NCBI RefSeq assembly: GCF_001419765.1 | Contig: NZ_LIRK01000205.1 | Location: 1-32,676, forward strand | Reading direction: 5' to 3' | DNA from: Streptomyces torulosus | GTDB lineage: Bacteria; Actinomycetota; Actinomycetes; Streptomycetales; Streptomycetaceae | Length of the DNA: 32,676 nt | Shown here: positions 1 to 6,649 of the stretch, in pieces | How the letters are laid out: every line of letters starts with the position of its first letter | Position numbering within the stretch: the stretch's first letter is position 1 | Notes under the pieces: model-generated | Seen by the model: only the letters and a program-made list of their open reading frames with translations | What the model was told of the DNA's origin: nothing | The model's database searches: none | Made by a program: the position numbers and the translations under genes

Positions 1-49
1 GTGTATAAGAGACCGGGTCGGAGTCGTTCGGGACGTCGGGTTGCGTCAC
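1..49 (-). CDS. Possible baseplate protein, N-terminal 16 codons only
   Basis: A GTG at 49-47 overlaps the stop codon of the gp25 gene (GTGA), and the frame stays open to the window edge, reading M-T-Q-P-D-V-P-N-D-S-D-P-V-S-Y-T. In contractile-tail clusters gp25 is usually followed by a gpJ-like baseplate gene, so that is the natural guess, but 16 codons cannot prove it. The last four codons fall inside a match to the Tn5 mosaic end (positions 1-13), so the residues V-S-Y-T may be adapter rather than genome. Confidence 0.35.
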   Translation of the reverse strand, partial: MTQPDVPNDSDPVSYT

Positions 50-408
50 TGGGGCAGCCTCCGGGTGAACACAGCGGTGGTGGGCCGGTCCATGGCGCGG
101 ATCCGGTACCGCACCGTCACCCGGAGGGTGGCCTCGTCCGCGGTGATGTCCACGGCCTGTACCTCGGCGAGGTCGCACAGCCACTGCTGGAGCGCACCGT
201 GCGCCATGAGCTGGGTCGCGGTCGCCAGTTCGCCGCCGATGGGTTCGAAGACGAGCCGGTGGAGGCCGCTGCCGAAGGTGGGGCGGTTGACCCGTTCGCC
301 GGGGGCGGTGAACAGCACCTGTTCGATCAGGTCGCGAACGTACTGCTCCTCGTCCACCAGGGCGGTCCTGCCGCCGGGGCCGACTCGGAAGGGGAAGCCG
401 ATGTTCAC
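46..408 (-). CDS. GPW/gp25 family baseplate wedge protein
   Basis: A 120-residue protein of the gp25 (lysozyme-like fold) family, which builds the baseplate wedge of contractile tails and locks the sheath to the baseplate. Visible family features are the N-terminal FPFRVGPGGRTALVDEEQYVRDLIEQVLFTAPG pattern split by the family's conserved turn, the GERVNRPTFGSGL segment (about residues 37-49) and the RL-FEP segment (about 50-56), followed by the C-terminal strand pair. Length is normal for the family. The start is GTG at 408, one base after the stop of the PAAR-like gene, with an AAGGGGA-like site upstream. It is part of the minus-strand injection-system operon and is probably translated by coupling. 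A free-standing prophage tail is the alternative; the gene set favours an extracellular or cytoplasmic contractile injection system. Confidence 0.88.
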   Translation of the reverse strand: MNIGFPFRVGPGGRTALVDEEQYVRDLIEQVLFTAPGERVNRPTFGSGLHRLVFEPIGGELATATQLMAHGALQQWLCDLAEVQAVDITADEATLRVTVRYRIRAMDRPTTAVFTRRLPQ

Positions 409-409
409 C

Positions 410-724
410 TCAGGTCCCCTTCACCCTGGTCTGGGTGGCCGACACGGTCAGCGGGGTGGCGGTGGGTATGCACTGGGCCCTCCCGTCGGACAGCACGGCG
501 GGGAGCCCGCCGATCCGCACCCGGGTGGCGGTGGACACCCACTGGGCGGTGACGCAGGGACCGGGGGGTTGCAGCAGTGTGCAGCCTGCGACCGTGTACG
601 GTGCGACCGCTGTCACCGTCGGCATGCGGTTGACCAGCACCCGGGGCTCGGTCTTGGTGGGCTGTGCGGGGCCGGAGTGCGCACACATGACCGTCGCGCC
701 GAGATGCAGTAGCTGACCTGGCAT
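410..724 (-). CDS. PAAR-like spike-tip protein
   Basis: A 104-residue protein starting MPGQLLHLGATVMCAHSG. It sits between the gpV spike and gp25, where contractile injection systems encode the PAAR-type cone that sharpens the spike. The sequence is rich in short beta-strand segments with glycines, and has cysteines at about residues 14, 48, 57 and 85 plus a histidine near residue 16, which could bind the metal that stabilises PAAR tips. The ATG (724-722) overlaps the spike stop as TGATG, which fixes the start. PAAR function is inferred from size, residue pattern and gene order; I do not see an unmistakable PAAR signature. No toxin extension is present, so cargo is not encoded here. Confidence 0.7.
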   Translation of the reverse strand: MPGQLLHLGATVMCAHSGPAQPTKTEPRVLVNRMPTVTAVAPYTVAGCTLLQPPGPCVTAQWVSTATRVRIGGLPAVLSDGRAQCIPTATPLTVSATQTRVKGT

Positions 725-1215
725 CAGATGACCTCCAGGGCACCGTCGTTGACCGACACGGAGGCTGCGGTCAGCTTGACGCTCGCGGCTCCGTTGGACA
801 GTTCGATTCCGGCGGCCGTCAGGGAGATGGTCATCGGAGTGGAGACCGCGGGCGGTCCGACCTCCAGGGTCACACCACCCGATCCCGGGAGGTCGTTGAC
901 CGTGAGGCTCAGTCCGTCGGTCTTGAACACCTTGGTGGTGGGGCCGGCGCCGGGCGCCTGGCCGCTTCCCCAGAAGCAGCCGGCCCAGATCGGCAGAGCC
1001 GGGTCGCCGCCCTCGAACTCGACCCAGACGTCGGCCCCGATCGGGGGGACGGCGAGCAGACCGACGCCCGGCCCGGCGTACGGCACGCTGGGCATCGCCC
1101 ACAGGGCTGTCGCGTCGCCGAGCACAACGGGGCAGCTGACCTGGACGCGGCCCCGCACCATCGGGTCGGCGTTGTTGCTGACCTTGCCCCGGTACTTGCC
1201 GAAGTACTGGTTCAT
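724..1215 (-). CDS. Baseplate assembly protein V / spike (gp5 OB-fold)
   Basis: A 163-residue spike protein. The N-terminal half (about residues 5-85) is a gpV/gp5-type OB fold: GKVSNNADPMVRGRVQVSCP, then a WAMPSVPYAGPGVGL segment, PIGADVWVEFEGGDP and WAGCFWG. The C-terminal half (about 95-163) is a run of short strands that can form the trimeric beta-helix needle. In Afp/PVC-type systems this module is normally fused to the gpD hub; here it is a separate gene. The ATG (1215-1213) overlaps the stop of a 28-residue ORF, and the gene's own stop overlaps the PAAR-like start. It would sit at the centre of the baseplate and carry the tip. Confidence 0.87.
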   Translation of the reverse strand: MNQYFGKYRGKVSNNADPMVRGRVQVSCPVVLGDATALWAMPSVPYAGPGVGLLAVPPIGADVWVEFEGGDPALPIWAGCFWGSGQAPGAGPTTKVFKTDGLSLTVNDLPGSGGVTLEVGPPAVSTPMTISLTAAGIELSNGAASVKLTAASVSVNDGALEVI

Positions 1216-1298
1216 GATGCCCCTCCGTTGCCCTGTCCGGTCCGTCCGGTGCCCTGTCCGATCGGTCCGGACCCGTTCACCCGCTCCTTGCGCTTCAT
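1212..1298 (-). CDS. 28-residue small ORF between hub and spike genes
   Basis: The ORF fills the gap between the gpD hub and gpV spike genes. Its ATG (1298-1296) overlaps the hub stop as ATGA, and its TGA (1214-1212) overlaps the spike ATG in the same way. The product starts MKRKER and continues as a Gly-, Gln- and Thr-rich tail with a repeated G-Q-G pattern (GPIGQGTGRTGQGNGG). No known family is recognised. It could be a real micro-protein, a translational relay that passes ribosomes from hub to spike, or the vestige of a hub-spike linker. The double overlap is what argues for translation; the composition is low complexity, so the peptide may have no function. Confidence 0.45.
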   Translation of the reverse strand: MKRKERVNGSGPIGQGTGRTGQGNGGAS

Positions 1299-2434
1299 GG
1301 CCGCACCACCGGAGTGGTGGAGCCGACGCCTTCCCGGGTCAGCGTGAAGTCCTGGGTGTGCCGCCCCCGGGCGATCGAGTGGGTGACCTGCTTGACGTGG
1401 TACAGACCGTCGTGCGACCAGCCCGCCCCTCGTACGCCCACCAGGCCCCTGGCCGGGAGCAGTGCGCCGTAGCGCTCGGTGTCGAGTCGGCCGGTGGCCG
1501 TGAGCGAGCCGTCGTTGGACGCCTCGGCCCTGCCCTGGGCCTGGCCGAACGCCTGCGGGGCGGTCATACCGCTCCCGTCCAGCAGCGTGGTGCGCACATG
1601 CCGGTTGACCAGCCAGTCGGGTTCCGCCGCCAGGGGAGGCCGGGTGCTGCCGACACTGCGAACCTGGATCACCGTGTCGGTGAGCCGGTCCTGGACCCGG
1701 CCGCGGACCTGGGTGGCGGCCAGGGCGTCGGACCTGAAGGCGAGTTGCTCGACATTGGTCGCCGGCCCGAAGTCGACCGAGAGCGCCGGTGCCGGTCTGC
1801 CCACCCGGGTCGGTGGACCCCAGTAGGCGGTACTGGTGAGCGGCAGCGGGCCCGGGGTGATGTGGAAGACGTAGCCGAAGCGCCGGGCCATCGCGGTGAG
1901 TTGGGCGAGATCCGTGCCCCGCTGGACCGGGATGTGCTCGATCGGGAGCGACAGGTCGATCACCGGCGGCGGGACCACTCTGGGCACCAACCCGTAGCGT
2001 GCGTACCTCAGGATCAGCCGGGTGGCGATGGCGGCCTCGCTCTGCGCCGGATACTCCGCGGTCCGCTCCTCCAGGTCCATCAGTACGCCGAGATCCTCCC
2101 CCGTGACGGTGAAGGTGGCGGGGCCGGAGGTCGAGCCCGGGGTGAGCTCCCGATGGGTGATGACCCCGTCCATCAGCACCGTGGGGGTGCCGTGCAGCGT
2201 CAGGACGAGCACCACGCGATCGAACGGCTGCAGATACCGCTCGGTGAGCAGCGGCTGGTCGAGCGCACCCGCCGGACCCCCGCGTCCGGCGGCGATGACG
2301 AGCTGGAATCCGGATCTGGCACTGTCGGACATGGTGACCTGCACCTGCTGGAGGTTCTCCACCAGCCGTGGCGGCGCGGGTACGGGCACCGTGGGGCCGA
2401 GGAGCACGGTGAGGTAGGTGCTCAGCAGGGCCAT
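1295..2434 (-). CDS. Phage late control gpD-like baseplate hub protein
   Basis: A 379-residue hub protein of the gpD/gp27 family, which forms the ring that caps the inner tube and holds the spike. The N-terminus (about residues 20-110) has the family's first beta-barrel, with FQLVIAAGRGG and a VLVLTLHG-PTVLMDGVITHREL segment. The middle (about 110-200) has the GEDLGVLMDLEERT and ATRLILRYARYGLVP regions, including ERGTD-type QRGTDLAQLTAMARRFGYVFHI. The C-terminus ends VKQVTHSIARGRHTQDFTLTREGVG, as in hubs that process a second barrel. Start: ATG at 2434 with an AAGGAG site seven bases upstream. No gp5-type domain follows in frame; the OB-fold spike is the separate downstream gene. Confidence 0.85.
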   Translation of the reverse strand: MALLSTYLTVLLGPTVPVPAPPRLVENLQQVQVTMSDSARSGFQLVIAAGRGGPAGALDQPLLTERYLQPFDRVVLVLTLHGTPTVLMDGVITHRELTPGSTSGPATFTVTGEDLGVLMDLEERTAEYPAQSEAAIATRLILRYARYGLVPRVVPPPVIDLSLPIEHIPVQRGTDLAQLTAMARRFGYVFHITPGPLPLTSTAYWGPPTRVGRPAPALSVDFGPATNVEQLAFRSDALAATQVRGRVQDRLTDTVIQVRSVGSTRPPLAAEPDWLVNRHVRTTLLDGSGMTAPQAFGQAQGRAEASNDGSLTATGRLDTERYGALLPARGLVGVRGAGWSHDGLYHVKQVTHSIARGRHTQDFTLTREGVGSTTPVVRP

Positions 2435-2491
2435 GCTCTCTCTCCTTCCACAGGTTTCCTTCCACGGGCCGGTACGGCGGCAGGGGCGCGG

Positions 2492-2800
2492 TCACGCCAG
2501 GGGGAACGGGATGGGGATCCGGGTCCCGATCCGGTCGGCGGCGGTGAGCTCGTCCGGATGGATCACCGGATGGGCGTCGCAGATCCGCCAGAACTGAGTG
2601 GGGTCGCCCAGAGCGGCGGCGGCGATCGTGTCCGGTCGGTCCCCGGGGGCGACCGTGTGCTCGGTGAGGGTGTGCGCACTGCCCGGCATGGGGAGCAGCC
2701 TGCGGCTCAGGCAGCGGACCTCGCGGCTGCCGCCGGTCCCGTCCGGGACGGTGGCGGTCACCACGTTCAGCGAGGCGTACCGGCTGGTCGGATCGGTCAA
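2492..2800 (-). CDS. LysM-domain tail/baseplate protein (gpX-like)
   Basis: A 102-residue protein whose C-terminal half is a LysM-type module: HTVAPGDRPDTIAAAALGDP, then FWRICDAH and the closing IGTRIPIP. In contractile systems LysM proteins connect the tube initiator to the hub rather than binding peptidoglycan from outside. The N-terminal half has a YASLNVVTATVPDG segment and a RRLLPMP stretch. The ATG (2800-2798) overlaps the stop of the CIS tube-type gene as ATGA; 57 bases separate its stop from the hub start. It may equally be named a gpX-like tail protein. Confidence 0.82.
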   Translation of the reverse strand: MTDPTSRYASLNVVTATVPDGTGGSREVRCLSRRLLPMPGSAHTLTEHTVAPGDRPDTIAAAALGDPTQFWRICDAHPVIHPDELTAADRIGTRIPIPFPLA

Positions 2801-3465
2801 CGGAACACCCCTCCGATGCCGCCGGTCACGGCCCGGCCCGCCGCCGACCGGGCGGAGAGCGTGGCCATGGTCTCCTTGGCGATCTGGTGGGCCAGGAAGA
2901 GATGGTGTCCCGGACTGGTGACCGACAGATCGCTGTAGGAGAGCACCCGCAGTTCCAGGTCCGCCCGGGCCCGGATCGGGTTGAGCTGGCTGTCGTACGC
3001 CTGCTCGGTGATCGAGAAGGAGGTCAGCCGCACCGGGAGGACCCGGCTTCCCCAGACCAGGAGGGTCAGCGGTGCCTCCATCGGTACCAGTTCGATGGTG
3101 CCGACCGCCGTCAGCGCCATGTTCTCCAGGACCACCGAGCTCTTGGGGTAGAGCAGCATCTCGAGCGCTGCCAACTGGGGGTGGATGCCGAGGAGCACGG
3201 CCTGCGGATCACCGTCGGCCAACTGGTCGGTGGCGTCCACCTCGACCGCCAGGCTGATCGTCTCGATCGGGGCCCCGGTGAGACGCAGCGCCTCGCTGCG
3301 GGCACCGCCGGTCTCGTCGTCGCCCTCCGCTGTCCGGGCGACCAGTCGCCGGGTCATCTCGTCGGGGTTGTACTGGAACACCACCAAGCCGGCCAGCGGG
3401 TTGGCCGGATCGACCCCGACCAGCGCGCCGCGGGGAGTCCGGACCGCGTCCGTACGCCCGGTCAT
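2797..3465 (-). CDS. CIS tube-type protein (tube initiator / baseplate adaptor)
   Basis: A 222-residue protein recognised by VVFQYNPDEMTRRL near residues 27-41, the hallmark of the family found next to LysM proteins in contractile injection systems, and by the later segments LEMLLYPKSSVV, PLTLLVWGSRVLPVRLTSF and SITEQAYDSQLNPIRA. It is expected to seat the inner tube on the hub. Start: ATG at 3465 with no clear ribosome binding site upstream, unlike its neighbours. It is the first intact gene of the minus-strand operon in this window. Upstream, where tube and sheath genes would be expected, there are only insertion-sequence fragments. The protein itself looks complete, so the break lies in front of the gene. 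Confidence 0.82.
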   Translation of the reverse strand: MTGRTDAVRTPRGALVGVDPANPLAGLVVFQYNPDEMTRRLVARTAEGDDETGGARSEALRLTGAPIETISLAVEVDATDQLADGDPQAVLLGIHPQLAALEMLLYPKSSVVLENMALTAVGTIELVPMEAPLTLLVWGSRVLPVRLTSFSITEQAYDSQLNPIRARADLELRVLSYSDLSVTSPGHHLFLAHQIAKETMATLSARSAAGRAVTGGIGGVFR

Positions 3466-3719
3466 CGGCGCATGCCGTTGTCTGTCCGCATTGCGCGATC
3501 ATGGCCGACCCCGCGTCACTCCGGCGTCACTGCCGCGTCACCGGCCGACGGCGGGCGAGTCAGGGTCACAGGACACCGGGCCTGGCTGGGTCGCCGGCTG
3601 CTCCAGCTGACGTACCCGTTCATGGATGCGCTCATAGCGCCGATTTCCGGTCGGATGGATCAGCGGCTGCTGAGGTCGTTTGCTTCGATCGGCCGCAGTT
3701 GTGGTGCTACGCCCGAGGC

Positions 3720-3806
3720 GTCGCCTCCCGCACCGCTGCCCTGGCGATGGTTTTCAAGCTCGTCGAGTCCGCCCATGCCCGCCGGAGAGCGGTGAACGCA
3801 CCCCAC
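3720..3806 (+). pseudogene. IS256-family transposase fragment (C-terminal)
   Basis: A short segment reads VASRTAALAMVFKLVESAHARRRAVNAPH, broken here by the 20-residue limit into VASRTAALAMVFKLV and ESAHARRRAVNAPH. It resembles the C-terminal end of actinobacterial mutator-type (IS256) transposases, which close with a KL-ESAQARWRAVNAPHLVALVRAG pattern. Continuity is lost right after the NAPH motif, and no DDE core is present. This is a dead scrap, identified from memory of the family. Confidence 0.55.
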
Positions 3807-3880
3807 CCATGGCTGGCTCTGGCGGCGGCGTCCGTGCGGGAGAGGTGCCATGCCTTGCGTCGTTGCGGTTGCGGATTCGC

Positions 3881-4054
3881 TTCCGCAGTGTGGGCGCGGC
3901 TCAGCGATTCCTGTCCGCGTTCAGCGGCATCTCACCCCGCTTCCGGCCCCGCCGCCACCTGCTCACCGCCACTGACTACCGAGCCGAGATGACCGTTCGC
4001 TTCGCGATCTGGGACCAAGTCACCGGCGTCGCCGGCCTGCCCACCACGCCCTGA
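3881..4054 (+). pseudogene. IS6-family transposase fragment (C-terminal)
   Basis: The last 58 codons of an IS6-type transposase. Recognisable pieces are FRSVGAAQRFLSAFSGISP, RFRPRRHLLTATDYRAEM and TVRFAIWDQVTG, ending at the normal stop (TGA, 4052-4054). The catalytic core upstream is missing; an IS256 scrap lies there instead. The native stop and good conservation suggest a fairly recent truncation. Confidence 0.72.
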
Positions 4055-4121
4055 GCACAGGCCCGGAACCCCACCACACCCGACGCACCGTCCGGCACCC
4101 ACGCGTCCAACGACGTGACAA

Positions 4122-4329
4122 CGCCGTTTGAACAGCTCGGCTCCGAGCCGCTCCGGTTCACCCTTGCGGGTCGGCCGCAGCAGCCGGATGCCATGCTCGG
4201 CCAGCTGGTGCTGAAGTCGCGGCCGAAGTAGTTCTCGTCGCCGATCAAGGTCTGTCCGGGCCGGGTGGCAAGGAGTTCTGGTTCGGCGTCGAGCAGGTCC
4301 AGCAGCGTCTCGCGCTCGTCGGCTTCCAC
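4122..4329 (-). pseudogene. IS982-like transposase fragment with a frameshift
   Basis: On the minus strand, ADERETLLDLLDAEPELLA and TRPGQTLIGDENYFGRDF match the region of IS982-type transposases around the second catalytic aspartate. The frame then breaks near 4212; in the next frame QLAEHGIRLLRPTRKGEPE and RLGAELFKR continue the protein. The match ends near 4122. The N-terminal half and the C-terminal glutamate region are missing. From 4330 to 4700 I see no recognisable family on either strand. Confidence 0.7.
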
Positions 4330-4763
4330 TCCTCGCACAGCTTGGCGAAGGGCCGGGCCTTCTGCTTCGGCGGGCGCGTCATCTTTGCGGCGATCCGGTT
4401 CAGTTTGGCGCTGGCCCGCCCAGAGATCACTGGCAGGAACTGCTGCTCGCCGTCGCCGCCGTCGGCGGTCACGTACTCGTGCTCGACTCTGCTCGGCAGG
4501 CGACGATCTGGTCGCTGCGTGACGCAGAGCAATACGCTGACCGCGACCTTTCTTGCGCTGTGCCGCATCCCGTCGATGCGTCTTCATGACGAGGCTCACC
4601 GCGCCTTCAGAGGCATGCCCGTGGGTCCCGTGCCTGGCAGGTACATCGCCACCCACAGGCCGAGCCGCCTCCAGGCAGTGTGCGGCGAGCCGCCGATCGG
4701 AGCGACCGGCCGGTCACGGCCCTCCGGGCAGTCCAGGCGCCGAGCCTCACGTTGCCCCGGGCG
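4330..4763. other. Gene-poor stretch, no recognisable gene
   Basis: Overlapping open frames exist on both strands but none has a ribosome binding site, clear codon bias or a recognisable family. The minus frame that runs through 4245-4568 continues upstream of the IS982 fragment without resembling a transposase. It is probably more insertion-sequence debris. Confidence 0.5.
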
Positions 4764-5393
4764 TCAGCACCGCTTCCAGATGAGCCGGTAGGAGGCGCCC
4801 GGGACGTCCGTCGAACCCATGGTGACCACGCTGGCGCGGTTGCCCGAGCCGGCGCTCACCTGCAGGGATGTGTTGACGTTGAGGTACCGCTGCGAGCCAC
4901 ACGGTGCCCAGACCAGCCGGTTGTCCGGCACGCTGTCGGACACAGCCCAGTCATCCTGGTACGGCCCCGTCAGCGGGTGGGACTGGAAGACGTCGTCCGT
5001 CGTCCCCTGGAAGTAGTAGTCGGACTTGATGGTGGCGGTCGCGCGCGCGGGCAGCGAGGCATGGCCGCGGTGGTCGAGCCCGAAGAGGGCGTAGGTGTAG
5101 GACGCCGGGGCTTTGACGTCCAGGACGAGCTGGCAGTTCTTCCGCGCGTCGGCCGGTCCGGCATTGCCACCGGCCTGGGCGGTGTAGGCGTCGTACGTCA
5201 CTGTGAGCGTGGAGTTGTCGGGGGACACCGTGGCACCAGCCGTGCCCGCCGGGCACCCGGAGCCGTTGATCGTCTTGATCACGACCTGGGCCCCCTCGGC
5301 CGGCGCGTCGGCGGCCGCCGACCCGGATTGGACCGACAGCAGCCCGAGGCATAACGCCGCCAGTGCTCCGCTGGTGGCGAGAAGACGAGACAT
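4764..5393 (-). CDS. Secreted DUF4360 domain protein
   Basis: A 209-residue exported protein. The start is the ATG at 5393 (MSRLLATSG), preceded by GGAGAG; an in-frame upstream start at 5438 has no such support. Residues 1 to about 28 form a signal peptide with a hydrophobic core and an A-A-A-D-A end. The mature part matches DUF4360 proteins of actinomycetes: VIKTINGSGCPAGTAGATV, SPDNSTLTVTYDAY, ARKNCQLVLDVKAP, YYFQGTTDD and the C-terminal IWKRC. Four cysteines (GSGC, KNC, PCG, KRC) could form two disulfides outside the cell. The biochemical role of the family is unknown. It is the only intact gene in the debris between the injection-system operon and the murA-like gene. Confidence 0.88.
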   Translation of the reverse strand: MSRLLATSGALAALCLGLLSVQSGSAAADAPAEGAQVVIKTINGSGCPAGTAGATVSPDNSTLTVTYDAYTAQAGGNAGPADARKNCQLVLDVKAPASYTYALFGLDHRGHASLPARATATIKSDYYFQGTTDDVFQSHPLTGPYQDDWAVSDSVPDNRLVWAPCGSQRYLNVNTSLQVSAGSGNRASVVTMGSTDVPGASYRLIWKRC

Positions 5394-5645
5394 GACTCTC
5401 CAATCGCAGTACGGCTGGTGACGGAGTCCCACAGGCATGACGCGGGGCGGCCGCCCTCACCCGCTTCGGCCGCCGGAGCAGGTTCGGTCATCGGCGCATG
5501 CACGGCGGCGGAACTGTCCGTACGGGTTCGGGCGACGGTCGTGCGGTCATCACCGCGGGCCGCAGCGGGCCCCCCGGGGTGGGAGCGCGCCCACTATAGG
5601 GGGAGCCTGCCACCTACGAAAGAGACGAGTGCGGCGCAACCTCCG

Positions 5646-5906
5646 GAACAGCAGGCGGGCTGCGGCGAATCCGTCGTACAGGTCGCGGACGACGATTCGG
5701 GCGATGACGATGCCCGCGGCACCGGCCAGACCCTGGACCAGACGCATGCCGATGAGCACCGCCGGATGCGGTGCGAGGGCGCACACGGCTCCTTCCGCTA
5801 CGTACACGGCCAGGCCGGTCAGGAGGGCACGCCGTCGGCCGAAGGTGTCGCTGAGCGGGCCGATGATCACCTGGACGAGGGCTATGCCGACCATGAAGGC
5901 GGTCAG
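5646..5906 (-). pseudogene. MFS transporter fragment (Bcr/CflA-like)
   Basis: The minus strand encodes LTAFMVGIALVQVIIGPLSD followed by TFGRRRALLTGLAVYVAEGA and IGMRLVQGLAGAAGIVIARI, then VVRDLYDGFAAARLLF. This is helix 2, the G-P-L-S-D-x-x-G-R-R-R loop motif, and helices 3-4 of a drug-efflux MFS protein. Helix 1 is missing upstream, and after helix 4 the frame runs into non-homologous sequence, so about 87 of roughly 400 residues survive. It is not a functional transporter. Confidence 0.75.
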
Positions 5907-6040
5907 GGGAGCTGCGTGACCGTCTGCTCGAACCCACCCTAAGCAGCGACGTCGGTCTTCAGGATCACAACTGGGCCTTGAAGACCGAGGTCACGCAGGA
6001 GTCCCGAATTCGCCAACGGCGTCATCTGAAGGAGGGGCAC

Positions 6041-6300
6041 CTACCGACAGTCGCCCAGCGTGTGGAAACGTTCCGTGACGAGGCCCTGGACGGACATGTC
6101 CGCGCTGGTGTCCTTCATGGCCTTGCCGGCCTTGCCGTACGCGTCCGCCCTCCCATCCCGTTGGCAGGCCCGATGACGGCAGCACGCATCTCACTGCTCG
6201 TCTCGACGCGCTCCTGGGCATGGTCGTCGCGGATGCTGTCGGCGGGCGCCTCGGTCAGCAGGTCGCCGACCCGGACGTGGGGGTCAGCCGGATGACCGAA
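6041..6300 (-). pseudogene. Frameshifted C-terminal remnant of an unrecognised gene
   Basis: Two minus-strand frames join into one plausible protein end. Upstream of about 6145 one frame reads VGDLLTEAPADSIRDDHAQE and RVETSSEMRAAVIGPANGMG; downstream, the other reads ADAYGKAGKAMKDTSADMSV and QGLVTERFHTLGDCR, ending at TAG (6043-6041). The amphipathic, Asp/Glu/Lys-balanced composition looks like real protein, unlike the Arg/Pro-rich shadow frames nearby. I do not recognise the family. The beginning of the gene is unclear; an ATG at 6474 exists in the first frame. Confidence 0.4.
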
Positions 6301-6602
6301 GGAGCGCCGGTGCGCGTGGAGGTTCGGGCTGGAACTGGCCGTAGCGGTGTAGTGCGCTTGATGCGCGTGCGCGGCGAGGACTGTACTCCGAATCTCAGGA
6401 ACGCCAGTGGCACCGTCGGCGCGGACATTGCGAGGCCCCTGTAGCGAGCACTCTCCGTAAAGTCTGACGGACACTCAGATACTCTCTGACGCATCGTCAC
6501 CAATTTAAGATCATCTTGCACACGCGTTGCACAAGGTGATGAAGAACAGCGATGATCAATGGAGGGTCCCGCAAGGGTGTAACAGCAGGTCAGCAGGCAT
6601 TT
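6301..6602. other. Intergenic region with a lower-GC core
   Basis: No gene is supported here. Between about 6460 and 6570 the base composition drops well below the surroundings. The stretch holds CTTGCACACGCGTTGCACAAG (split: CTTGCACACG / CGTTGCACAAG), an imperfect inverted repeat, and the AT-rich CAATTTAAGATCATCTTG. It looks like an old promoter for the minus-strand remnant at 6041-6300. Confidence 0.4.
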
Positions 6603-6644
6603 AGGAGTGTCGTGCCCCTCATCTCCTAGGGGCACGACACTCCT
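6603..6644 (-). terminator. Perfect 17-bp stem-loop after the MurA-like gene
   Basis: AGGAGTGTCGTGCCCCT (6603-6619) and AGGGGCACGACACTCCT (6628-6644) are exact inverted copies around the loop CATCTCCT. The hairpin lies five bases beyond the stop codon of the MurA-like gene. No U-tract follows, which is usual for Streptomyces terminators. Confidence 0.88.
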
Positions 6645-6649
6645 GCCGA

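Noticed and set aside
728..2938. 736-codon plus-strand frame across the injection-system genes
   Set aside because: It crosses several well-supported minus-strand genes and has no recognisable domain.
5580..5593. TGGGAGCGCGCCCA, a near-match to the CebR box
   Set aside because: It has one mismatch in the centre that breaks the palindrome and lies inside debris with no cellulose-related gene. Probably chance.
5978..6295. Plus-strand ORF of 105 codons
   Set aside because: It overlaps the better-looking minus-strand remnant and has no site or family.
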